Below are positions 9,870 to 20,166 of a DNA stretch of 64,000 nucleotides, piece by piece. Numbering within the stretch: position 1 is the stretch's first letter; each line of letters begins with the position of its first letter. A model generated the notes under the pieces. That model was given only the letters and a program-made list of their open reading frames with translations, did no database searches and was not told the origin of the DNA. The translations under genes were made by a program, and so were the position numbers. Source of the DNA: Septoria linicola (lineage: Eukaryota; Ascomycota; Dothideomycetes; Mycosphaerellales; Mycosphaerellaceae); the NCBI GenBank assembly GCA_024114885.1, contig CP099423.1, positions 1,240,001 to 1,304,000 of the forward strand, in the 5' to 3' direction.

Positions 9870-11389
9870 TCACGCTCTGGCAGCATCAGCCTCGGCTTGC
9901 TGCTTGTCCATATCCTCGATAAACCTCTCCCATATCTGAATGTTGCCTTGGAAGAAGTTGATGTTCGCATCAGCCAGCCCACCCAGTTCATCTCGAAATT
10001 CCACAGCCTTGATCCTTTCAAAGTCGCTGACTTCCTTGACGACTTCTTCATCGAACGCCTCACTCGTCTTCTTTGCAGCTTCCACCTCCGTCGTCAGCCG
10101 AGAGATCTGCACTTCCAACTTCCGTTGCCTTTCTCGCCTCGACTGCTCATGATCTACACCCCTCACATCTTCAATCTTTTGCCTCAGAAATCCGGATGCG
10201 CCCATCGAGCCATGGCTGGCAAGAGTATCCCTCTCCTGCGCAGCCTTCGCCAAGTAATCCGTCAATGCCTCAAAGTCGAGCTGCTTCTGCTCTCGCGTCT
10301 TCAACAACGCCTTGACTGACAGTATATATGCTTCCATGTCTTTCAATGATCCGAGGTAGTCCTGATCAGTAAACTCCTTCAAGCCCTGCCAGCCCTCACT
10401 TGTGCTATTCACAGACGTCGCGAATTTGGTGAGTTCATCATTCACGCCTGGCTCGAGAGCAGCAAGTTTTGGAACTGCTCCGCCAGATCCCGATAGTCAT
10501 TCTCCAGATCGCCTTGCCGCTTCGCAACACGAGCCACAGTCTTACTTACAGTGTTTAAATCGTCGTCCAGCTTCGATGCTCGCTCGTTGACTTCCTGAAA
10601 CTTCCTGTCCGTTTTGTGTGGTTTTGTGAAGGCATTGAGAAAGCTGTCCGTCCAGCTTTCCAGCACGCCTCCTCCACCTCCGTCACTCCCACTCATGCCC
10701 CGGTTCGGCCTGCTCTTCATCGTCGCGTTCCAGTCGCTTGATTCCAGGAAGAGTGTTAGTAATGTTGCGCGTCGCAGCACCGGGTGCATGGTCAGTCGCT
10801 TCAGGAACCGGTTCAGAGAATATGCTCGTCGTGCTGTAAAGTCTGGTCCGAAACGATCTCCTCTCACATAGGACATGTTGTGTTTGTCCGGAAGAGGCGG
10901 CACGGCGCATTGTGGGTACTCCTTTGCGAGGGTGCGGTATAGAAAGACAAAGTCGGTGAATCGTCGTCGTACTATGGTGTGGGATCTCTGGTATGATTGA
11001 AAGTCTGTGTCGGTGGTGACTTGGTAGGAGACGTAGACGGTCTGCGTCCCTTCCCCTTCCTTCTGAGGGTTGCCTACAACGCAGACCAGCTTGCCGCGAG
11101 CTCCAGGCCCTGCAAGGTCTACTGAATCTGCGTTATCGCCAGCTTGATTCCATTCTGGGCTATCGTAGTCGTTGCTACTCCTACTCGGGCCGTCCATATT
11201 GCTGGTGCCTGATGGTCGTGGTGGCTGGGAAGGCGCGTCGTTGGAGAACCTGCGCTGCGGCCTTTGTTGGTACTTTTTGTAGCGTTTGCGCAAATTGGAG
11301 CTCAGGCCGCCGACAATGCCTTCCTCGTTGGGCGAGTCGTGGCCGTCGTAGTGCGACTCGGGCAGGTGCGTGTCGTCGATGAGCTCAAA

Positions 11390-11421
<32 letters not shown>

Positions 11422-11644
11422 GGGCGCTCCCAGCGTGCGAGTTGAGGTCGATGACCGAGCTGTGAGCGGACGACACGGGCGAAGCTTCGTAGGAATCAAT
11501 GATGGGCGGTGGTGGTGGTGGTGGTGGTGGTGAAGAAGTGTGGTGTTGTTGAGCAGTAGTAGTAGTGCAAGTCTGGTTGCAGTTGTTCCAGACTGAGTGG
11601 TGGGCTGTGGAGCTGTCATGGCTGTGGCTGTCTCCAAACGCCAT
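9870..11644 (-). CDS. SNX4: Sorting nexin 4 (Snx4/Atg24-type PX-BAR protein)
   Basis: One exon encodes about 591 aa once a missing base is allowed for. The first 185 residues are low complexity, with Pro- and Asp-runs from microsatellites. A PX domain follows (about 185-315) with the phosphoinositide-binding RRRFTDF motif and PPLPDK. The C-terminal half is a BAR-type coiled coil (LKDMEAYILSVKALLKTREQ region). Snx4 acts on endosomes in retrieval of cargo to the Golgi and in selective autophagy. Frame breaks near 10460, where the sequence has four A (minus strand CCAAAACTT); five A would give the family-typical FQKLAALEPG and join the two halves exactly. It shares a 275-bp divergent promoter with the SRP receptor beta gene. 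Confidence 0.88.
11386..11420. repeat. (GTC)n microsatellite encoding poly-Asp in SNX4
   Basis: Uninterrupted GTC/GAC trinucleotide repeat in the N-terminal low-complexity part of the sorting nexin; it reads as a run of Asp on the minus strand. Confidence 0.85.
11507..11532. repeat. (GGT)n microsatellite encoding poly-Pro in SNX4
   Basis: GGT repeat on the plus strand; on the minus strand it gives a Pro run in the sorting nexin N-terminus. Confidence 0.8.
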
Positions 11645-11919
11645 CTTCTGCAGTATCGTCCACTTTCACTTTCACATGCACAACATTATTTCTTCTCTGT
11701 GATGCTTTAGGAAGTACAGAAACATCTACTGCTCCTTCTCTGCTTCACTCGATCAAACTGCTGTTGTTTCTGTCCTCCTTCACAGCTTCTCACAAAAGAG
11801 GAAGCTACGTCACTTGTGAAGAGTCCGAGCGTCGATTCACAATTCACATAGTTAGTTATGGCCTGATCTGCACTTGATTCACTCACGTTCGTCTGAACAA
11901 CAAATAGTAGGCACTCAAC

Positions 11920-12847
11920 ATGGCAGAACCCAAGGCGTGGGAGGAATTCCTGACATGGGCCTTCTCGCCCAGCTGGTCGTCCATCATCCTCGCTCTCGTC
12001 GTCACCTTTACGCTCCCCGCGTTGATTCATGGCTATCTGTACAAGAAAGCCGTTGCCAAAGAAGTCCCCAGCTTCTTGCTTGCTGGGCCGAGTGCAGCGG
12101 GCAAGACGAGTCTTCTCACATTGGTATATCCCCACTCAACCCATCTCCTACTCCCTCACACTAACTCTTCCCCAGTTCTCAACCGGCTCCGCAACACCGA
12201 CCTACACCTCGCAATCCCCCTCGACAGCCCTCGTCACGCTCCCCAGCAAGATCCGCACAAGTGAAGACAAATACCGCTCCGAGAACGACAACGCCCCTCG
12301 CAGCCAACCCACCTTCCAACTCATCGACACTCCCGGCCATGGCAAGCTTCGACACCACGCCCTCTCCACCTTGACCGAGTCCACCACCCTCAAAGGCATC
12401 ATCTTCGTCGTCGACAGCGCCGCAGCAAGTCTCACTGAGGCTGCCGAGTACCTTCATGATATCCTCCTCGCGCTACAGAAGAGACACACGCAAAACAGAA
12501 CGAGTAAAGGACCGTCTTCCATCCCCGTGCTCGTGGCTGCGAATAAGCAGGATGTCTTCTCTGCCACACCTGTCGGATTACTAAAAACGAAACTAGAAGA
12601 AGAAGTCGGCAGAATACGACAGACCAAGAGTCGAGGCGTGATTGGGGTGGGAGGTGGAGCGTCAGAAGACGACGCAGCAGGTGAAGATGAAGATAATTGG
12701 CTGGGAGAATTTGGGAGCAAAGACTTCAAGTTCGCGCAGATGGAAGAGCATGGGGTGGAAGTCAAGCTGATAGGCGGAAATGTGAAGAATGATGATAAAA
12801 AGGGCGATGTGGATGGCTGGTGGGTGTGGGTGGGTGAGAATTTGTAG
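11920..12847 (+). CDS. SRP102: Signal recognition particle receptor beta subunit
   Basis: Exons 11920-12123 and 12176-12847, with a 52-nt intron (CTAAC branch, CAG acceptor), give 291 aa. The N-terminus has a single membrane anchor (about residues 20-43, SIILALVVTFTLPALI). The small-GTPase motifs follow: P-loop GPSAAGKTS (57-65), DTPGHGKLR, and the guanine-specificity motif ANKQD. SRbeta anchors the SRP receptor alpha subunit at the ER membrane and helps release signal-peptide cargo to the translocon. An acidic, Gly-rich insertion (GVGGGASEDDAAGEDED) sits near the C-terminus and is probably a species-specific loop. The gene is head-to-head with SNX4 and converges on FOL1. Confidence 0.93.
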
Positions 12848-13231
12848 AACCTGTGAACCAGACCCGTACGACGCCACTTTCTGCACTTTTTTACCCTGTC
12901 GAGTTGCTCAATGGGATTAGTTGACTGGCATGGTGATGTTCTCCAGTGCAGTCGACATATGTATTCTGACATACACCATGGGAAGGCAAGTGCTTGAGAG
13001 CAGGATGCACCGAGTCCTCCCCTGCGAACAAGAGTGCAGAGGGCCTAGAAAGGATTGAGAGACGTTCTATCTGCATCACGCTTCGGAGCGGTCGACAGGT
13101 GCCACTGATTTCCCTACAGAATGGCAGACATTGCGCGAAGGGTGTGTGGGCTCTTCAGGAGAACTCTGTAAACGTGGTGCGGATTTGGCAGCCATGATCT
13201 CGCTACACTCTCTATACTGTGCGGTCGGAGA
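12848..13231. other. Convergent intergenic region (SRP102 / FOL1)
   Basis: Both flanking genes end here; nothing beyond their 3' untranslated regions is evident. Confidence 0.5.
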
Positions 13232-16200
13232 TCATGACTGCTTGATCTGACCTTTCTCCTTAATCTCCTGTGTCTCATTCGCCTCTTCATCCGCGTCAAG
13301 CTCATGTTCGTCGTCCTTTTCTTCTTCTTCTTCTTCTTCTTCTTCTTCTTCTTCTTCTTCTTCTTCCGGCTTGGCTGGCTCTTCCGCCGCTGGTGGCTGA
13401 GATCGACGACGCCTATACATGGCGTCTGCCATCTTCACCACTCTCACCATTTTCTCCACATCATGAACTCTCACAATCTCCGCTCCTCCAGCGATAGCAG
13501 CAGTGACGGTCGCCGCCGTGCCTTCCACGCGGTCTTTCGGATCCTCGGCATCTGTAATCTTGCCAATGAACGCTTTTCTGCTCGATCCGACGAGCCAGGG
13601 ATACGTCTTCAGTTTGGGATGATTTCTCAGTTCTCCGAAGCTACCCAGAAGCTCGGCATTCTGCTCTGCAGTTTTGGCGAAGCCGACGCCCGGGTCGAGT
13701 ATGATGCGCCAGCGTCGGATACCTGCTTTTTCGGCGGCTTTCAGACGCTGAGAGAGCTCCGAAGCAACAGTAGGCACCACGCCATGTTGATAGGTGGTAT
13801 TTTCTGGTTGCTGCATAGTAGCTGGTGTGCGTCGCATGTGCATCATGACATATGTGCAGCCGAGGCGGGCGACGGTAGACAGCATTTCGGGATCCAGTAG
13901 ACCGGCTGAGATGTCGTTGATGACGTGCGCGCCTGCATTGATTGCTGCTTCCGCCACGGTAGCGCGGTATGTGTCAATGCTGATTGTGATATGCTTCGCC
14001 TCGGGCACACTTTTGAGTATTTTGATAGCGGGCAGGATGCGAGCAATCTCCTCTTCTGCAGTAACGTCTGGTGCATTAGGTCGAGAAGACTGTCCTCCAA
14101 TGTCGATGATAGTTGCCCCTGCGGCAATGTGTGAGGCAATAGTGTGTCTCAGCGCATCCATATGCGTAGGCTGGTTGTCGCCTCCATCGGAAAACGAGTC
14201 TGGCGTGACGTTGAGAATAGACATGACATGCGTCCGGCGAAGCGGATCTAGTGAGCGTAGAGCTTCACAGCCAGGGCCCAGAGGCGTGAGAGGGAACATG
14301 GACAAGTCGCCAGTCACAAGCTCTTCTAAATGCTCCTTCATGACTTTCAGAGTGCGAGGGTGTTTGTAGGAAGGTTCAATGCTGGACTTGGGTCAGCATC
14401 GAGAATTGAAAAGACGGGCAAATGCTTACTCGCAGTACGGACGGAGAACGAATTCGCGTTCAAGTATCAACTGATGAGGCACAATGAGTCTCTCCGTCTT
14501 GACGAGCATCTCACCATGTGTCGCGATGTCCAGATCGATGTTTCGAGGACCTTTGTCAATAATCTTGACCCGCCCGAGCTCGTTTTCGATGCCCTGCAAC
14601 CGATCCAGAAGTTGCGTGGGGCCGAGAGTTGTTTCGATCTAGCCGCATCAGTCTACGATTCTGATATCACGAGAGGGAACATACCTTGCACACTCCGTTG
14701 ACAAACGTTTCTTGGTCTTCCACGTACATGGGCCGTGTCTCGTACAAGGCACTTGTTGCGCGAACTGTCATGTCAGGATCTGCATCGATTGCCTCGCAGG
14801 CGGCTTCAATGTTCTGTACACGATCTCCAACATTGCTACCAAGCGCAATGACAGGACGTTTAGAGCGCCGGAACGTGACTGACGATTGCCGACCTTTGCC
14901 CCTCGATGAGCCATCCCGAATCAATGGCCAGACTCTCACGGTAACATGGCTGCAGTGGAGTATGTCATGCAAGGGGTTCGGTGCATCGAGTATGGCCACA
15001 GCACACTCGTTCGCTAGCGCGTCGTGGCGGTTCAATTCACTGCCGGCCAGAACGGGACTCAAGAGATTGTGTATAGCTCCTAACAGTAGGCCACACTGGC
15101 GATTGGAGGAGTCTTCGCCCGCTGCTTTCGCCATTCGATTGCCGTGTAAGATCACTTCAACGTTAAGGTAATTCAGTTCATCTGTTGCTGTGGGTTTCAG
15201 ACATCCGGTTGCCATTCTTAGTACGGGGAAGGTCAAAGAGAGCCCGGGAGATCCGGTTGTTGGGTCGAATGTGGCGTAGCTCGCTTGGACATCGCGGCTT
15301 TCAAGTTGCACATGGTCACCAATATCCTCAGGATCAACATGATACCTGAGCTGAACTGTAACGTCTGGCGACCCAGGTATCAACGACTGCAACAGCTCCG
15401 GGATGTGCTGCGGGGTCGCAACGCCAATGTCGGTGGTCCGTCCCATGGCGCTGTCTGTGGTGCGCAGGACGTAAGCCTTAGTGAGCTGAGGCAAAGCTGC
15501 GTCATGAGCTTTTGGCCATATCAGCTTGATTGAAGACACTTCAGCACCTGACCGCGTCTGAGACGTTTGCGATCTACGCATTGTCAGTGATATCAATTAG
15601 GTAGATCTGGTGACCATCGTACCTCGCTGGACGGATTATAGCACGCCACCTGCCGCCCTCTCTACCGAACTTAATGATGTCCTCATTCTCCACATTACCC
15701 TCAGTCGTGGATGTTGTGTCCTCTTCCACTTTTTTCGAAGTGGCGTCTGCGACATTCTGCTCGTTGGCTTCTCGATCAATGTGTAAGGTTAAGTCTTCGT
15801 CACTCCCCGGCCATTTCGCAGCGCCCTGTGCCTTGCCGTTGACATCCTTGACATAGACGCGGTACAGTTCCAGAAAGGAGGTGCGAAGCTGTAGGACTTG
15901 CAGCAGACTATCCGCAACAGTGCTCAGCATGCTATGCTCGGTCTCGAAGCTCATAACACTTGTCACTCGGTTGATGACCATTTCAGCAACCTCGTGCAGG
16001 TACCATAGATCATCCGCGGTACTGTGTGATGTTTCAGACGACTGCGTCGATCTGCTCGAGCTGTCACGAAATCGGAGGACTATCTGCCAAGAGCGAACTT
16101 TGGCGGACTTTTGGTATTCACCTGTCAGCTGAATGTCATTCATTGTCCACACAAGCCTCAGCTCGGATCGCTGGATGGCATCAATAGTAGCAATGATCCT

Positions 16201-16941
16201 AGGCTTTGACACTGTCTTAGCAAGCCTCGTTCCTGGGCGGGCTTTCACTACTACCCGCACGCCGTGTGGAATACTCCTTGAGCATGTGTTGAGAGCTCGA
16301 GTTAAGCAGCCTAGGCCATTATGGCGGGAACTTTGACATGCTTTGTCTAGACCGCGCAAGAAATCTACTCGATGAGTGTACTGCTCAAAGTCCTGCAGAC
16401 CTTCGCGAGCTGCTGATGACACGAAGAGTTTAGGGCTGATGAGGTCTACCTTCATTCTTGCTTTGTCCGAGCTGAAGTGGGCTGATCAGTCTCCAGAGTT
16501 GCAAGTCTCATCAGCAGGGCAGGGCACGACATACAAAGAAAACCATGTAGAAGCGCCAGTATCAATGGAGCTGACGGTGAAGCCGTGGTCGTCCCGTTGA
16601 ACGGCAGGAACATCGATTCGCGGACCAGGCTGTTCATCATCTGGTCCTTCTTCTCCTTCGCGCAGACTCGTACTTGACGCTGTCGTTTCTTGGGTCTGCT
16701 CTGCCAAGGCTGCATTGCTCGGTGACGTTAGTCCCTTCGGCCTGGCATCGGTGCAAGCTGATCTAGAAGAGACATCGGTGAGGTCTTTCTCAGCATGTGC
16801 TTGGCGCCAACTTTGGTCGAAGTGATGCAAGCTGGAAGCAAAGCTGCGAGGAAGTCGCACTTGGGACCCAAGGCATAGCCTTTTGCATGGTCTTGTGCGA
16901 GGCCGTAGCAAGTTGCGTGACCACATAGTGCTTCGACTCAA
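13232..16941 (-). CDS. FOL1: Trifunctional folate biosynthesis protein (DHNA - HPPK - DHPS)
   Basis: Five exons (16941-16535, 16471-15623, 15573-14685, 14638-14430, 14381-13232; introns 63, 49, 46 and 48 nt) encode 1167 aa. The basic N-terminus (MSRSTMWSRNLLRPRTRP) looks like a mitochondrial presequence. Residues about 140-640 hold two divergent dihydroneopterin-aldolase-like repeats (DDLWYLHEVAEMVINRV and SFETEH). HPPK starts at RPVIALGSN (658) and contains GPRNIDLDI. DHPS spans about 835-1110 with NVTPDSFSDGG, IIDIGGQSSRP, LDPGVGF and GSSRKAFIG. Together these make dihydropteroate, the precursor of folate and the target of sulfonamides. The C-terminus carries an unusual acidic extension with about 16 consecutive Glu from a TTC microsatellite. 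The gene is divergent from the nitronate monooxygenase gene. Confidence 0.93.
13319..13366. repeat. (TTC)n microsatellite encoding poly-Glu at the FOL1 C-terminus
   Basis: Perfect TTC trinucleotide run, read as GAA codons on the minus strand. It lies after the DHPS domain and should be prone to length change. Confidence 0.9.
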
Positions 16942-17536
16942 CGCCGCACAGCGAGAAGTCCGTCAGAGGTAGTCAGCGGTGATCTGTGCGATCCGGAGAG
17001 GAGGTAGCTATTGAGCTCAAGCATCGTGCCTGGCAAGCTGGAGCATGTGCATAACGAATGAAGAAAGACGCGTCGTGGACCTCACGCGTTGTATAATTCT
17101 GGCGGAGTGTCGTTGCAGAGAGTTTCGGCTAGAGGCGTCAATTGCCCCAGCTTTCACAAGACGAAGAAAGCCGAAGCGGCGCACAAGGGTCTACGCGGCC
17201 ACTTGAAGCAGCATTTACACCAGCAAAGAGCCAGTGTACGAACAGAGTCGCGGTTCATCAAAGCGGAAAATGTACAAAGATCAGCGTGGCCTCGATGATC
17301 AGAAGAGTCGACTCACTTGGTTCGACTCGGGCCACTCCCAGGCAGGAGCAGTGAACGGATTCCGCTTGATACGCTCATCACAGAAGTGAGCCGAGGCATG
17401 TTTCTCGGTACTCGATCGTGCTCCATTACGACTCCATTCCCTCTGCCTCTCCTCTCCTACGTCCTCTATCCACCTGTCTGGCGCATTGATATTCTTCACA
17501 GCAGACACAGAACTTCTACACACCACAATCGCAATC
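16942..17536. promoter_or_regulatory. Divergent promoter region FOL1 / nitronate monooxygenase
   Basis: About 595 bp between two start codons on opposite strands. CT-rich stretches occur near 17440-17460, close to the plus-strand start. No specific operator was recognised. Confidence 0.45.
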
Positions 17537-18808
17537 ATGTCTTCTCCTCGTAAGCCGCATCCACCTAAGTCTACGCTGCAGTAAGCCGAAGCGCCAGGCA
17601 TGAGGCTAACAGAAAGGTGTAGAGCAACTCCGCACGGTCACGACCGATCTGCTCAAGATCAACCACCCGGTCATGCTGGCTGGTATGAACGTCGCTGCTG
17701 GTCCTAAGCTCGCTGCTGCTGTGACCAATGCTGGCGGTATCGGTGTTATTGGCGGTGTCGGCTACACCCCAGACATGCTCCGAGAGCAAATTGCTGAGCT
17801 CAAGAGCTTCCTGAACGACAAGAACGCTCCATTCGGTGTCGATCTCCTTCTCCCACAAGTCGGTGGTAGCGCACGAAAGACCAAGTATGCACATGCTTAG
17901 CTGGATATGTGGTGCATTTGGGACTAACAAAATGTGTTCTACAGCTACGACTACACCAAGGGTAAGCTCGATGAGCTGATCGACATCACCATCGAGTCTG
18001 GCGCCCGTCTCTTCGTCTCCGCCGTCGGTGTTCCACCAAAGCACGTTGTCGAGAAGCTGCACAAGGCTGGTGTTCTCTACATGAACATGATCGGACACCC
18101 AAAGCACGTCAAGAAGTGCCTTGAGCTCGGCGCCGACATGATCTGCGCACAGGGCGGAGAGGGTGGAGGCCACACTGGAGATGTCCCAACTACGATCCTT
18201 ATCCCAGCTGTTGCCAAGCTGTGCGAGGGCCACAAGAGCCCAATGACCGGCAAGCCAGTGCAGGTCATCGCCGCAGGTGGTATCTTCAACGGACAATCCC
18301 TCGCAGCAGCCCTCTCTCTCGGAGCCAGCGCTGTCTGGGTAGGCACACGATTCGTCCTTTCTGAGGTATGCAGTGCTATTTTCACACAACCGTGAGCTCG
18401 GCTAACCATTGTTCTCTCTCTCTACAGGAGGCAGGTGCACCAAAGTCCCACCAAGAAGCCGTCCAGACTTCCGGCTTCGACGACAATATCCGCACCATCA
18501 TCTTCACCGGCCGACCGCTCCGCGTGCGTAACAACCCATACATCAACAACTGGGAGGTCAACCGACAGAACGAGATCAAGGAGCTCACGAGCAAGGGAAC
18601 GATCCCAGTGGAGTGGGACATGGAGCGTCTGGGAGACGATGTCGATGATGACACCATGGACAATGCACGACCATTCCTCATGGGCAAGGCCGCAGCTGTT
18701 GTCAACGAGAAGAAGAGCGCGAGAGCGATTGTTGACGAGATGGTTGGCGGTGCGGTGGAATGGATCCAGAGGAACAACCAGCTGGTTGTGAGCCAGAGCA
18801 AGCTGTAG
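17537..18808 (+). CDS. Nitronate monooxygenase / 2-nitropropane dioxygenase family flavoprotein
   Basis: Four exons (17537-17549, 17617-17884, 17945-18365, 18428-18808; introns 67, 60 and 62 nt) encode 360 aa. The 13-nt first exon gives MSSPR joined to VEQLRTVTTDLL. The fold is an FMN-binding TIM barrel. Visible motifs are HPVMLAGMNVAAGPKLAAAV at the N-terminus, NAGGIGVIGG, AQGGEGGGHTGDV (the family's catalytic-loop region) and AAGGIFNGQSLAAAL plus GASAVWVGTRF (phosphate binding). Such enzymes oxidise alkyl nitronates such as propionate-3-nitronate. Long open frames on the opposite strand are codon-bias shadows. Confidence 0.9.
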
Positions 18809-18984
18809 AGATGACAATGAAGGAGACTTTTTAGAGCGATGTACGAAGAGCTTCTTGAAATGGAATTCGACAGCGTTACCCACTCTTCACTGCCAAAACC
18901 TCAGTCAAAGGCAGAACTTTCGTGTGCCCCGAACAACAGACCAAGTGTTTTTCCCCGATTCAACACCACTTGTGCGTGGCAGGT

Positions 18985-19912
18985 TCACCTGCCTACTTCT
19001 GGTGGAGGAGCGCGAAGATCCGCAACTATTTGCGCTGCCAAATCCTCTCCTGCCTCTGCTCTGAGATTGAATCGCATAGCTCGATACAGCGACCGCAGCT
19101 CCCTCATCTCCTTTTCCTGCGCTTCAGCTAGCTCTTTCTGCGTGGTAGCAACCTCCTCCAAGTGGCCCAGTGTCTTGAGTAAGCTGTCGTTCAGAGACTT
19201 GCGTGTATCCAGCATTGCTTTGCGCTGGGTTTCGTCCTGCTCCAGCCTCTCCTCTGGTAGGGACGTGTTGCCGGACACGACTGGCTCTGCTGGATCGAAG
19301 ACTTCTTTGATCTTCATGTCGAGTGGGGGCAGCTTATCGCCAGCACGTGGGCTCTCTGCAAGCGCTCCGATTGTGTCGAATAGGGCTGTTGTTTCGTTCT
19401 GCGCTCTGCGCGAGGCGGTCGTAGATTTGCCTCTGCGTTCCTGCGTCCCTCGATCTGTCTGCCACCACGAGCACCACGCCGAGATTAAGGGAACAGGGGC
19501 GTGTCAAGAGCCAGTCTGGACATTGGCTTACCAATCCAGACCTTCCGGACTGGGAATGCCCGAGCCTCCTCTCTGACAAATTGGGCCGGCACTTTCTGAC
19601 CAGCTGATTGGCGAGTAGACTGTGCTGTTGAGATGTGTACCTTGATTTGGTCGCCAGTCAAACCATCTCGTGCTAGTTTGCGACCTCATTCCAGTCCGGA
19701 TGAATGCCGTCACGGATGAGCACATGATGAATGCAGATGACGAGAAGCTCATCGAAGCTGGGATCCACATGTTGCAAGCTACCTGGAAGCGACATCGTCT
19801 CGAGATTGTGCTTGTTGTGTTGCAATGTCCGGGAGACGTCGTCGCCAGATATACCCACGACATGCTGCTTGCTAGCAGAACGTCTAGTCTTTCAGGCAGC
19901 TTCCAGTACCAT
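18985..19912 (-). CDS. Hypothetical protein with Myb/SANT-like domain and coiled-coil C-terminus
   Basis: I propose exons 19912-19910 (ATG only), 19864-19641, 19595-19532 and 19454-18985, with introns of 45, 45 and 77 nt, giving 253 aa after one added base. Frame is lost near 19675 (minus strand GCAAACTAG); an extra A there gives WNEVAKLARDGLTGDQIKK and makes the total length whole codons. Residues about 37-85 (FDELLVICIHHVLIRDG, then WNEVAKLA and GLTGDQIKK) resemble the short Myb/SANT-like helical motif of many fungal hypotheticals. The C-terminal 110 residues are charged and heptad-like (KELAEAQEKEMRELRSLYRA). The three-base first exon is uncertain; see the alternative fusion with the upstream 66-aa frame. 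Function unknown. Confidence 0.55.
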
Positions 19913-19965
19913 TGCACTTGCTCTCTCTAGCAAGCAGATGTCTCGATTTCTCTTTCTTTCCGGTC

Positions 19966-20166
19966 TCACTTCTCTTTGTCCACAAACTGAATCTTCGGTA
20001 TAGCATCCTGCAGCTTCTCCTTGTCTTGCTCAGTCGGAGTGAGACCAAAAGCTTGCTCTGCTTTGTCCGATATGAAGAGGCCAATAGCGCCCCATGCCAT
20101 GATGCCGCTGCCGACAAGCAAACGTGTCTTTTGGGGCAGGTTGCGGTAGGATTGCCAGAGAGACAT
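19966..20166 (-). CDS. Small single-pass membrane protein, 66 aa
   Basis: Intact short frame beginning MSLWQSYRNLPQKTRLLVGS. A hydrophobic segment at about residues 16-32 (LVGSGIMAWGAIGLFI) is followed by a charged tail with FGLTPTEQDKEKLQDAIPK. The layout (basic N-terminus, one membrane span, acidic amphipathic tail) suggests a mitochondrial or ER tail protein, and similar short proteins appear widespread in ascomycetes as uncharacterised genes. Its stop lies only 53 bases before the proposed start of the Myb-like gene on the same strand. A GTGAGA donor overlaps its end, so splicing into the next gene is possible. Confidence 0.6.
   Translation of the reverse strand: MSLWQSYRNLPQKTRLLVGSGIMAWGAIGLFISDKAEQAFGLTPTEQDKEKLQDAIPKIQFVDKEK

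Noticed and set aside
13304..13900. Plus-strand frame with poly-Phe/poly-Leu
   Set aside because: The hydrophobic run is only the TTC microsatellite read on the wrong strand; FOL1 explains the region.
17571..18389. 272-codon frame antisense to the nitronate monooxygenase gene
   Set aside because: It crosses the introns and mirrors the codon bias of a clearly conserved gene; its composition has no motif.
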